A program made the position numbers and the translations under genes. DNA of 40,454 nt from Methanobrevibacter olleyae (GTDB lineage Archaea > Methanobacteriota > Methanobacteria > Methanobacteriales > Methanobacteriaceae). The stretch lies in NCBI GenBank assembly GCA_015063035.1, contig SUTG01000014.1, positions 1 through 40,454 of the forward strand, written 5' to 3'. Positions 18,219 to 25,686 of the stretch are shown here, piece after piece. The notes under the pieces are model-generated. The model was not told the origin of the DNA. It made no database searches and saw only the letters and a list, made by a program, of their open reading frames with translations. The first letter of the stretch is position 1; each line of letters begins with the position of its first letter.

Positions 18219-18441
18219 ATAATCATCATTTTCCTTTTTATATAAAACATATTTCATAATTAAAAAATATGAAATAATCAAATTAAATTTTACAACTTTT
18301 TCTAACCGTAAATGAAAAATTAAAAAGATTAGAAAATACTTACAGAAATTTTATAAATTTTACAATTTCTAAATATTCTTAAAAAGGAATTAAGAATAAG
18401 ATAGAATGTAAAATTTATATTGAATACATTACATATAAAAA

Positions 18442-18840
18442 TTATCTGTAACTTTTTTGTTTACGTGCTCTCGCTCCAGGACCACCATATTTTTTAGGTT
18501 CAGAACGTCTTGGGTCACCTACTAACATGGTTCTGTCATATTGAGTGTAGATCTCTTTTAAGTCCATGTCTTGAGTCCATTGCACTAAACCTTTTGCAAT
18601 TACCATACGTGCAGCTTCAGCTTGGCCCATAACTCCTCCACCATTAACTCTGATGGAAATGTCTACTTGATTAGCAACATCTCCAGCCAATTCTAATGGT
18701 TCGGTTAATTTTAAACGTGCAAGTTCTGGAGAATAAAGTTCTAAAGGAACTTTATTGATTCTTACTTTACCAGTACCTTCTCTTACAGTACCTCTTGCAA
18801 TAGCTGTTTTACGCTTACCGCTTGTATGAACAACTTTCAT
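18442..18840 (-). CDS. rps9: 30S ribosomal protein S9 (uS9)
   Basis: This 132-residue protein starts at [17 protein letters not shown], the usual N-terminus, with GGAGT upstream; the frame extends 15 codons further but that part is not expected. The conserved C-terminal tail [16 protein letters not shown] reaches the P-site tRNA in the ribosome. It lies downstream of rpl13 on the same strand with an 80-bp gap. Confidence 0.97.
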   Translation of the reverse strand: MKVVHTSGKRKTAIARGTVREGTGKVRINKVPLELYSPELARLKLTEPLELAGDVANQVDISIRVNGGGVMGQAEAARMVIAKGLVQWTQDMDLKEIYTQYDRTMLVGDPRRSEPKKYGGPGARARKQKSYR

Positions 18841-18920
18841 AACAATTACTCCATCATTTAATATAATTCGTATAATAATCCTCAATTAGAACAAATCAAA
18901 CTTCACTAAATTCAAATGAT

Positions 18921-19349
18921 CTATTCAAATTTAGCACCTAAAAGTTTAGAGATTTCTCCTAATTCCATTCCTTTTTTAATGTCGTTATATTCAGCTTCAG
19001 GCATGGTTATGAGTTCAGCATCAGCATACTCTTCAGGTACGCCTACAAATGCTTTGAATCCTTTGAAAGCAGTTTTACCTTTTGCTTTTTTCATAGGTAA
19101 CATACCTCTTACGGTTCTTCTGAATATATCTTCTGGTCTTCTTGGGTATTTAGGACCTAAGTCACGAGGGTTAGAGATAGATGCTCTGTCTACTCTTTGT
19201 TTGTACTTAGCGTAAGCCCAATCTTTATTACCAGTTAACATTATTTTTTCAGCGTTGAGAACTACAATCTCTTCGCCTTCGAGAAGTTGCTTGCTGACTA
19301 CACTAGCAAGTCTTCCTAAAATATGTCCTTCACCGTTAATAATCATCAT
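18921..19349 (-). CDS. rpl13: 50S ribosomal protein L13 (uL13)
   Basis: This 142-residue archaeal L13 begins [16 protein letters not shown] and contains [17 protein letters not shown], both conserved. Two ATG codons are adjacent at the start, so either may be used; GGTGT lies upstream. It follows rpl18e after 20 bp, which implies co-transcription. Confidence 0.97.
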   Translation of the reverse strand: MMIINGEGHILGRLASVVSKQLLEGEEIVVLNAEKIMLTGNKDWAYAKYKQRVDRASISNPRDLGPKYPRRPEDIFRRTVRGMLPMKKAKGKTAFKGFKAFVGVPEEYADAELITMPEAEYNDIKKGMELGEISKLLGAKFE

Positions 19350-19369
19350 TTTTTACACCAACCCTTAGC

Positions 19370-19735
19370 TTATAACATAATTTTTACATTGCTGCCTTTA
19401 GGATTTGCTTCTGCAAGTTCTGCAATAGAAAGAGCTTCGCTACCGAATTTTTCTATTTTAATTTGAGCGTTTTTAGTAAATCCTAATGCTGCTATAGTAA
19501 CTTTGTGGTCTAATTTGCCGTCAGATAATACTTTACCTGGAATAACCACAGTTTCTCCTTCAACAGTGTGTTTGTTAATATGAGAAAGGCTTACTTCAGC
19601 TTGGTTTCTGCAAGGTTTTTCAAGTTTGATAGCTACTTCTTTCCAGATACCTACTTCTTCCTCATAAGACTGTTTTCTAAGATTGTAAATAAGGTCAATA
19701 AGGTTAGGATTAGTTTTCTTAATTTCTCTAGCCAT
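19370..19735 (-). CDS. rpl18e: 50S ribosomal protein L18e
   Basis: This 121-residue protein, found in archaea and eukaryotes, is related to bacterial L15. Seen are NPNLIDLIYNLRKQSYEE near the start, a VVIPGKVLSDGKLDHKVTI core and KGSNVKIML at the end. It starts two bases after the rpoD stop codon, and its GGAGG ribosome binding site is inside the end of rpoD, so the two are translationally close-coupled. Confidence 0.97.
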   Translation of the reverse strand: MAREIKKTNPNLIDLIYNLRKQSYEEEVGIWKEVAIKLEKPCRNQAEVSLSHINKHTVEGETVVIPGKVLSDGKLDHKVTIAALGFTKNAQIKIEKFGSEALSIAELAEANPKGSNVKIML

Positions 19736-19737
19736 TA

Positions 19738-20571
19738 TTAGCTTCCTCCTTCACTAAATGTGATAAACTCGTCTGCTTTAGAATCTAAAACATCACAAGC
19801 TTTTAATAAAACCTCTTTAGGAGGCATTGATCCATCAGTTTCAATTTTAAAAATAAAATCATTTTCACGATACCCGACAGTTATACATTTAGATTCTGCT
19901 GCTTTTGCTGCCCTTACACAAGCTTTACAAAGGGAACAATTTTCAATATCGACAACTTCAATTTTTCCTTCTTCGCTGTCAAAATCGAGAACCCTTTTAG
20001 GGCATGATTCAACAACTGCAGTAGCAACAGTGCTGTCAACTTTCTCTTCAGTTTCGATTTCTGGATATTGTTTATAAGCACAAACAGTGGTTGGCACCCA
20101 TTTTGCATGGTCTTTACCAATTCCTAATTTTGCTACAGCCTCTAAATCAACTTCCTGATTCTCTTTTAATTTCAAGAGAGGTATGGTATCGTATACTGGT
20201 TTAATTTTTGAGTCACCACAAGATTTTAAATCTTTAGAGTATACAGTTTTAGGTCCTGTTTCCCTTAATGAGAAAGAAACACTACATCTTGGACAGTATT
20301 CTCCTTTTTCACTATCGCAATCACAATCTTCTGGAAGCACTAAACCCTCAATAGATTCTGCATCAGAAACTAAAGGAGTTAAACCTAATCTGTGAGCTAA
20401 TACTTCATCAAACATTGCAGAATCATTTTTAACTATGAATACGTCTTCAATAGCTAATTTAGGTACTTTCATCATAGCAATTCTTCTAATAGCATTTACA
20501 AAAGGAACTTCTGCATCTCTGACTATGAAAGTCATTGAATTTTCATCTTGCTCTTTGACATCAATTTTCAT
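19738..20571 (-). CDS. rpoD: DNA-directed RNA polymerase subunit D with iron-sulphur cluster domain
   Basis: This 277-residue subunit matches eukaryotic Rpb3 and the alpha N-terminal domain of bacteria, and assembles with subunit L. FVNAIRRIAMMKVPKLAIED is the conserved dimerisation region. C83, C85, C93 and C96 form a CxC and CxxC set that could bind zinc. A ferredoxin-like insertion has C190 (SCP) and C212, C215, C218 (CSLCKAC), the four ligands of one [4Fe-4S] cluster. A further C229 stands where a second cluster would need three more Cys, so only one cluster is likely. Such domains occur in many methanogen RpoD proteins. Confidence 0.97.
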   Translation of the reverse strand: MKIDVKEQDENSMTFIVRDAEVPFVNAIRRIAMMKVPKLAIEDVFIVKNDSAMFDEVLAHRLGLTPLVSDAESIEGLVLPEDCDCDSEKGEYCPRCSVSFSLRETGPKTVYSKDLKSCGDSKIKPVYDTIPLLKLKENQEVDLEAVAKLGIGKDHAKWVPTTVCAYKQYPEIETEEKVDSTVATAVVESCPKRVLDFDSEEGKIEVVDIENCSLCKACVRAAKAAESKCITVGYRENDFIFKIETDGSMPPKEVLLKACDVLDSKADEFITFSEGGS

Positions 20572-20583
20572 ATTAAACCCTTC

Positions 20584-20976
20584 TTATACTCTTCTTCCTC
20601 TTTTACCGCCTGGTCTTCCAGTACCATCATGAGGTATAGGAGTGATATCTTCAATTTTACCAATTTTGATTCCAGCTCTTGCTAATGCACGAATGGTTGC
20701 TTGTGCACCAGGACCTGGACTTCTAGGACCATTTCCACCAGGAGCTCTTACTCTAATATGTAATCCGACAAAACCTTTTTCCTTTGCATCTTCAGCTGCT
20801 CTGTTTGCTGCTTCCATTGCTGCAAAAGGAGAGGATTGTTGTCTGTCTGCACGAACAACTTTACCACCAGACCATTGACAGATAGTTTCTGCTCCGGTAA
20901 TATCAGTTACAGTTAAGATAGTATTGTTAAAGGATGAATAAATATTAGCTATTCCCCATTTTTCGTCTTTTGCCAT
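20584..20976 (-). CDS. rps11: 30S ribosomal protein S11 (uS11)
   Basis: This 130-residue protein has the family core [20 protein letters not shown] and the tail [21 protein letters not shown]. It binds 16S rRNA on the platform of the small subunit. It is 11 bp from the end of rps4 and 12 bp from rpoD, in the standard archaeal order rps13-rps4-rps11-rpoD. Confidence 0.98.
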   Translation of the reverse strand: MAKDEKWGIANIYSSFNNTILTVTDITGAETICQWSGGKVVRADRQQSSPFAAMEAANRAAEDAKEKGFVGLHIRVRAPGGNGPRSPGPGAQATIRALARAGIKIGKIEDITPIPHDGTGRPGGKRGRRV

Positions 20977-20987
20977 AATTACACACC

Positions 20988-21524
20988 TTATTGATTTTCT
21001 CCAGCTTGAGTTGCTGCTTTATTGTATTCTTCAATCTGTTTAGCTACTGGGGAAGAGTGGTAGAAACCAACTGCTTCTTCTTCTCCTCTTTTAACTACGT
21101 AACTTGGAGAATTTAATTTCTTACCGTTTAAAGCAATGTGTCCGTGTACTACAAACATTCTTGCTTCTTTAGGAGTACGAGCTAAACCTTTTTGGAAAAC
21201 TATAGTTTGTAATCTTCTTCTTAAAATATCTTCAACAGTTAAGTCAAGAATGTTTTCTAAGTGAGCGTTTTCATCAAGGATTCCTGATCTTTTCAAGTGT
21301 CCTAATAATTCTTCAGTTTCAACTTTTACTTGATCTTGAGAGAAACCGAGTAAGTATCTTGCTTCCCTACTGTATTTCCTAACTAAAGTATCAGCTTTCC
21401 AAATTTCCTTTTTGTTTTTTAAGCCGTATTTAGACATTAATTTATTTTCAGTTTTAATTCTTTCTGCATTCCAAGGATGAGGTGGTGTATCATACTTTTT
21501 CCTTGCTTTTCTTGGATGTCCCAT
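20988..21524 (-). CDS. rps4: 30S ribosomal protein S4 (uS4)
   Basis: This 178-residue protein starts [19 protein letters not shown], the archaeal N-terminus. The frame opens two codons earlier with a GTG, but the ATG with AAGGAGATG upstream fits best. The S4 RNA-binding domain is in the C-terminal half ([13 protein letters not shown], then [16 protein letters not shown]). It is an early small-subunit assembly protein. Confidence 0.97.
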   Translation of the reverse strand: MGHPRKARKKYDTPPHPWNAERIKTENKLMSKYGLKNKKEIWKADTLVRKYSREARYLLGFSQDQVKVETEELLGHLKRSGILDENAHLENILDLTVEDILRRRLQTIVFQKGLARTPKEARMFVVHGHIALNGKKLNSPSYVVKRGEEEAVGFYHSSPVAKQIEEYNKAATQAGENQ

Positions 21525-21620
21525 AATCACATCTCCTTATCTTCATATAATAATCATAAATTTATTATAAAAATTTCGTATTAATCTATCAAGTTTACCT
21601 AAGTGCAATAAAAGATGAAA

Positions 21621-22070
21621 TTATCTTCTTCTACGACTTACACCGACAGTAGAACTGTGTCTGAAAGTAGATTTAGTTCTTTGTCCTCTAACTGGTAAAC
21701 CAACTTCGTGTCTTCTACCTTTGTAACTTCTGGTCTTTTTCATTCTGTTTAAATCATCTCTTAAAGTCATGTCAAGGTCAGATTCAATTAAATGAAGATC
21801 GTCACCAGTAGCATAATCGTTACGTCTGTTTAACATCCAATCAGGAATATTGAATTCTTGAGGATTTTCCAAGAGTGCTTCAATTTTAGAAACATCTTCT
21901 TCAGAGATGTAACCGATTTGGTCATCAGTATTTAAACCTAAGGTAAGACAGATAGATCTAGATAAGGATAATCCAACACCTTTAATTTCAGTCAAAGCAT
22001 GCTGAATAGTTTTGTTACCATCTACGTCCTTTCTGGATATACGCACTAAGTGCTTAAAGTCGTCTTCCAT
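21621..22070 (-). CDS. rps13: 30S ribosomal protein S13 (uS13)
   Basis: This protein of 149 residues starts at [20 protein letters not shown]. The ATG lies seven bases after a strong GGAGGTTA; an ATG five codons upstream would overlap that site and is less likely. The helix-two-turn-helix core ([16 protein letters not shown]) and the basic tail ([20 protein letters not shown]) are conserved. It is the first gene of the run rps13-rps4-rps11-rpoD-rpl18e-rpl13-rps9-rpoN-rpoK. Confidence 0.96.
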   Translation of the reverse strand: MEDDFKHLVRISRKDVDGNKTIQHALTEIKGVGLSLSRSICLTLGLNTDDQIGYISEEDVSKIEALLENPQEFNIPDWMLNRRNDYATGDDLHLIESDLDMTLRDDLNRMKKTRSYKGRRHEVGLPVRGQRTKSTFRHSSTVGVSRRRR

Positions 22071-22200
22071 TAAAGTAACCTCCATATTATTTTCTTTGGA
22101 GCGAACCCACGAGACGTTATTTAAAAAATTTAGCGGATTCGAATGCTTTATTTTAAAGCACAGTTTTTTCAACAATGTAAAACTTAGTCTAACAATAGTC
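22071..22200 (-). promoter_or_regulatory. Leader region of rps13 operon
   Basis: On the minus strand the region holds a small hairpin (TGCTTTAAAATAAAGCA) and then a GC-richer block, CGTCTCGTGGGTTCGCTCC, about 30-50 bases before the ribosome binding site. GC-rich leader sequence is unusual in this genome and may be regulatory or lie around the start point. No defined family is recognised. Confidence 0.3.
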
Positions 22201-22548
22201 TAATAGATTGAATGATTTAAATGAATTATTTAAACAATTTATCCATAAACCAATGCTAACCAAGAGTTCATATCAGTTTCAAGCACATTTAATAATTCTA
22301 ATTAAATAATAACTACGCTCAGCTTACTAAAAGATAGAGTAACTTAATACTCAATAAATTACTAATAAACTTTTAAAGCCATAGCTAGATTATAATTTAA
22401 CTAATTAAAAAAAAGCAAACTAAATAAATCCAATTCGTAAAGCTTATTTGAATCGGATTTACCTTAATGATAATTTGATAAAAGTGATATTATCATTAAT
22501 AATAATCCTATTAAATAGAATTACATTAAATTGCTATACACTAATAAA
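22201..22548. other. Intergenic region between tRNA-Ser and rps13
   Basis: AT-rich, with no supported reading frame. It should contain the promoter of the ribosomal operon and the end of the tRNA transcript (T-rich minus-strand sequence just after the tRNA), but no single box stands out. Confidence 0.4.
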
Positions 22549-22633
22549 CGCCGAGACTGGGATTTGAACCCAGGCGAGGTGAACCCTCACGGGATTTCCA
22601 GTCCCGCGCCTTACCAGGCTAGACTATCTCGGC
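22549..22633 (-). tRNA. tRNA-Ser (anticodon GGA)
   Basis: The 85-nt gene has a complete cloverleaf. The acceptor stem is GCCGAGA/TCTCGGC with discriminator G. The anticodon arm is CGGGA-CTGGAAA-TCCCG with anticodon GGA, reading UCC and UCU. The long variable arm (GAGGGTTCACCTC) is as expected for serine, and the T arm is CTGGG-TTCAAAT-CCCAG. No CCA end is encoded, so it must be added after transcription. No intron is seen. Confidence 0.96.
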
Positions 22634-22663
22634 AATCTAATAATATCAGACATAGTGCTGTCT

Positions 22664-22672
22664 AATATATAA
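22664..22672 (-). promoter_or_regulatory. Candidate TATA box of tRNA-Ser
   Basis: The minus strand reads TTATATATT about 33 bases upstream of the mature tRNA, placing the start about 10 bases before it. A second, stronger-looking box (AACCTTTATATA, 22705-22716) lies further upstream and could be used instead, giving a leader of about 50 nt. Confidence 0.4.
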
Positions 22673-22946
22673 TTCACTGATATAACAATATAAGTAATTA
22701 ATAGTATATAAAGGTTTTGAATTATTGACCTTAATTTTTTAAAAAATAGCACAAAAGTCAAAATCATAAGCACAAATTAATATTGATTTTAATAATATTT
22801 AAAGATTTTTTGGAAATTCATAGTAAAGTTTATATATTAGAACTTAAATTTGGAATTTTCAAATATTTGAAAAATAAAAAATTTAAAAAAAAAGAAAATT
22901 TTTATCAGGGATATGATCAAATGAAAGCAAATTTTTAGGCATATCC
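22673..22946. other. Intergenic region upstream of tRNA-Ser
   Basis: AT-rich sequence between the hypothetical TPR-like gene and the tRNA. Apart from the TATA-like boxes, nothing else is supported. Confidence 0.4.
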
Positions 22947-23783
22947 TCATTCAGTAAGTTTTCTTTCAACCTTTGCATCCAAATCGCCAATGACATCTTT
23001 AATTGCAGGATCTTTAGTTAAATCATATGCAATATTGAAATAGAACAATGCAGGAACCACTTTCTTATCCTCATCTAATTGGAATCCCAGATTCTTGCAT
23101 ATTGTAATGACTTCAATGCCAGGGCCATATGGCAATCCTTTTGATTTGAGATACTCCTTAATCTCTTCAATGCTTTGGTCGTGTTGGGTTAAAGCATCAT
23201 CATCAAATCCAATAGCTGTTTCATTTTCATTTGAATCTAGATAAGATTGGGCTAATCTGCTTAAATATATTGATAATTTCAGATTCTCATCATCATTAGA
23301 TGCATTATACTCATTAAGATAATAAATGGACAAGTATTCAAATGATTTGGAAAGATCCTCCAGGGAGTGATCATATCTGAAGGATTGAATAGCGAGATTG
23401 TGAAATTCATCCCAATTCTCTTCAATCCTATAAATTTCACATAAGCCGAAAATGGCTTTTACATTGATAGGATTGTAATTATAAGATAATTTAAAAGATT
23501 TTAAGGCATTTTCATACTCATTGAAATGCAACAGTACATTCCCATAATTGGAGTACAATGTGGAATAGTCCAGCATGAGAGGATATTTTCTTTTTATCTC
23601 CTTTTTGATGGTGATTTGGAACAACAGCTCTTCAAGAAGATTTTTGAATATGTATTCCCCTTCAACATATTCCTTATTCAAATTGATGTTTTCCTTTGCA
23701 AACTGATATGCTTCATCATATTTCTCTTCCTTAAGCAAATAATCCATTTCCTTGATTATTTCAGGTATAGACTTAATTTCCAT
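22947..23783 (-). CDS. TPR-like repeat protein of unknown function
   Basis: This 278-residue protein is mostly helical. LLHFNEYENALKSFKLSYNYNPINVKAIFGLCEI (about residues 85-120) fits a tetratricopeptide repeat, with weaker repeats around it (EEKYDEAYQFAKENI near the start; ALFYFNIAYDLT near the end). Such repeats usually mediate protein contacts. I chose the ATG at 23783, six bases after GGTGAT; the frame is open 16 codons upstream without such a site. It lies 44 bp downstream of the SHOCT-domain gene and is probably co-transcribed with it. No membrane segment is seen. Confidence 0.7.
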   Translation of the reverse strand: MEIKSIPEIIKEMDYLLKEEKYDEAYQFAKENINLNKEYVEGEYIFKNLLEELLFQITIKKEIKRKYPLMLDYSTLYSNYGNVLLHFNEYENALKSFKLSYNYNPINVKAIFGLCEIYRIEENWDEFHNLAIQSFRYDHSLEDLSKSFEYLSIYYLNEYNASNDDENLKLSIYLSRLAQSYLDSNENETAIGFDDDALTQHDQSIEEIKEYLKSKGLPYGPGIEVITICKNLGFQLDEDKKVVPALFYFNIAYDLTKDPAIKDVIGDLDAKVERKLTE

Positions 23784-23827
23784 AATATCACCATACTTTA
23801 AGAAAAGTGCAAATACGAATATATAAT

Positions 23828-24340
23828 TCAATTATTCAATAATTCCTTTTTCTTCTTTTCAAATTCCTCTGCTGTGATTATTCCATCCTTCAACAGTTCA
23901 TGATATTTTCTTATCTCTGCAGGAACATCTGCAATCACATGCCTTATTTTTTCCTCTTCAGGCACAAATGAGCCTGTGTTTAACTTATTCTTTAATCTGC
24001 TTTCAAAATTATTCAGCATGTCATGGTCCAATGTCTTAAGCTGAATAGTCCTATTGTCTAAATTCAATTGAACCTTATTGTCAGCTATTCTATCAATGTC
24101 CTCTGCATTCAAATCATCATAAGCTATTTCAAATGCATCCTTGACTTTCCCATTTAACCTGCTTCTCAATTCTATGTAAATGGAATCCTCATCCAACTTG
24201 ATTGCTCCATTGGATTTGATATCATTCCCATCAGTGTTTTCAGTCAATAATCCTAAGAAATCAAAGTCAACATCCCTTGATTTAATCTCACCTTTAGGCA
24301 TGTTCCCATCCGGATTGAATAAAAAACCTAATCTTCCCAT
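23828..24340 (-). CDS. Hypothetical protein with C-terminal SHOCT domain
   Basis: This 170-residue protein ends with a clear SHOCT motif (about residues 141-169), LLKDGIITAEEFEKKKKELL. SHOCT is a short helical domain often found at the ends of otherwise unrelated proteins. The region before it (about 15-125) alternates beta-type stretches such as SIYIELRSRL and TIQLKTLDHD and may be a PH-like domain, which often pairs with SHOCT; that part is inference. It is the first gene of a probable pair with the TPR-like gene. Confidence 0.7.
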   Translation of the reverse strand: MGRLGFLFNPDGNMPKGEIKSRDVDFDFLGLLTENTDGNDIKSNGAIKLDEDSIYIELRSRLNGKVKDAFEIAYDDLNAEDIDRIADNKVQLNLDNRTIQLKTLDHDMLNNFESRLKNKLNTGSFVPEEEKIRHVIADVPAEIRKYHELLKDGIITAEEFEKKKKELLNN

Positions 24341-24683
24341 AGTATCAAAAACCTAAATATTTTAAAAAAACATCATCAAACATTATCTAAAATATTATAT
24401 TACAAATATTTTCTACAAATATTATCTACAAATATTATATTACAAACATTATCCTATTAATACAATATAACATTTTAAAAACATATAAATTTATCTTAAA
24501 GAAGGTTAAGATTTATAATTAAATTATTAATCAAAATAGCAAATATTATAATTAAATTAATTAATGATAAATTGATAAATTATATTAGAAGAAGTGTTAA
24601 TTAAAATTTTAAATTAATTTAACTTAAAGAAATAAAAAATTTTTAATAAGAATATTAGATTAAAAATAATGATTGTGATTTAA
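24341..24683. other. Divergent intergenic region, no gene
   Basis: This gap separates the SHOCT gene (minus) from a plus-strand gene and must hold both promoters. Near-repeats of ACAAATATTATCTACAAATATTATATTACAAA occur at about 24412-24450. Nothing else is recognisable. Confidence 0.4.
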
Positions 24684-25241
24684 ATGGTTAAAGGAAATAA
24701 GGACAGATTCGTACTTGAATTAGGAAATGACGAAAATGGAGAGCCAAAGACACTTAGTGCTGAAGAGACATTAAGACAAATGAAAAAAGGATATAACAAC
24801 GGGTACTTCTATTTGGAATACCCATTCTTATGGCAAGAGATGAAAAGTGAGGAAGAAGATGAATTCACACATCTTGTATTATTGAATAAGACCAACAATG
24901 CAATTGTAAAAATATCTACACAACCTTGCTTGGCAAACACTGTTGAAGAGTTAAAGGAACTTGTAGAAACAGATTTGAAGTCAAAGGAATGTGAAATCCA
25001 GCAATCTGGAATGGAAAACTTTGACAATTATGGAATTTGGGATGTTATCTATCTTACAAAAGAAGGATTGGAAGTTGAACAATATGCTATCCTAAAGGAC
25101 AACAACCTATACTCCCTTGAACTCTACACCAAAAACAATAGGGATCAAGTTGCTGTAAAGTCTTTTGTTGATGTTATTCAAACATTTAAAATCTTAAAAC
25201 CGGTTTACAAAGTAGATGGGGATTCATACGAAAGAATTTAA
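24684..25241 (+). CDS. Hypothetical protein, possibly Mog1/PsbP-like fold
   Basis: This 185-residue soluble protein is not recognised with certainty. The middle part (YLEYPFLWQEMKSEEEDE, then VKISTQPC, an intervening helix, and a YAILKDNNLYSLELYTK strand pair) resembles the layout of DUF1795/PsbP-like proteins, which are small scaffold-like domains of varied roles. No signal peptide or membrane segment is present. The ATG has TTGTGATTT upstream. It is one of only two convincing plus-strand genes here and ends in a T-run. Confidence 0.6.
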   Translation: MVKGNKDRFVLELGNDENGEPKTLSAEETLRQMKKGYNNGYFYLEYPFLWQEMKSEEEDEFTHLVLLNKTNNAIVKISTQPCLANTVEELKELVETDLKSKECEIQQSGMENFDNYGIWDVIYLTKEGLEVEQYAILKDNNLYSLELYTKNNRDQVAVKSFVDVIQTFKILKPVYKVDGDSYERI

Positions 25242-25251
25242 TCCCTAACTC

Positions 25252-25259
25252 TTTTTTTT
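25252..25259 (+). terminator. Oligo-T terminator after the plus-strand hypothetical gene
   Basis: Eight T residues follow the stop codon by about ten bases. Archaeal polymerases stop at such runs without needing a hairpin. Confidence 0.5.
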
Positions 25260-25272
25260 GAAAAAACCGACC

Positions 25273-25391
25273 CCATATTAATAATTAATAAATTAAAAAT
25301 ATTTTAATTAAAAAAAAAAACAGAACGCATATTAATAATTAATTAGGGTAATATTTTAATTAAAAAAACAGCCCATATTAATAATTATTAG
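25273..25391. repeat. Imperfect direct repeats, about 50 bp
   Basis: CATATTAATAATTA occurs at about 25274, 25328 and 25374. The first two copies continue with a similar ATATTTTAATTAAAAAAA tract and a CAG before the next copy. It lies in the gap between the ends of two converging genes. Confidence 0.6.
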
Positions 25392-25457
25392 ATAAAAATA
25401 GCTTGAAAATAGCGTGAAAAATAGCTAAAACTAATTTTTAAAAAAATGTGAAAAATA
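25392..25457. other. Short AT-rich stretch between repeat and terminator hairpin
   Basis: No coding frame or structure is seen. Confidence 0.4.
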
Positions 25458-25498
25458 ACCCTACCTGAAAAAATAAACTCTAAAAATTCAGATAGGGT
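25458..25498 (-). terminator. Hairpin downstream of the glutamate synthase operon
   Basis: ACCCTACCTGAA (25458-25469) pairs with TTCAGATAGGGT (25487-25498), 12 pairs around a 17-nt AT-rich loop. The one imperfect pair is G-U on the minus strand only, and TTATTTTT follows on that strand. This suggests the 3' end of the operon transcript, about 190 nt after the last stop codon. Confidence 0.55.
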
Positions 25499-25686
25499 CA
25501 CTAATCACAATTTGTCCTATGTTTTGTTTTATTTTACAAATTTTCTTTGTGCAAAAAAGAACTATTGCAAATAAAAAGGCATATGTCCCTCCCACCTACC
25601 CAAAACAATGAATGTTTTCAAATATGAATTTTATTTAGAGACACTGGCATAATACAATCCCTTATGTTTATCTCCTTTCAGTTAAA

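Noticed and set aside
18916-19215. 99-codon plus-strand open frame over rpl13
   Set aside because: It is antisense to a well-defined ribosomal protein gene and has no supporting signals.
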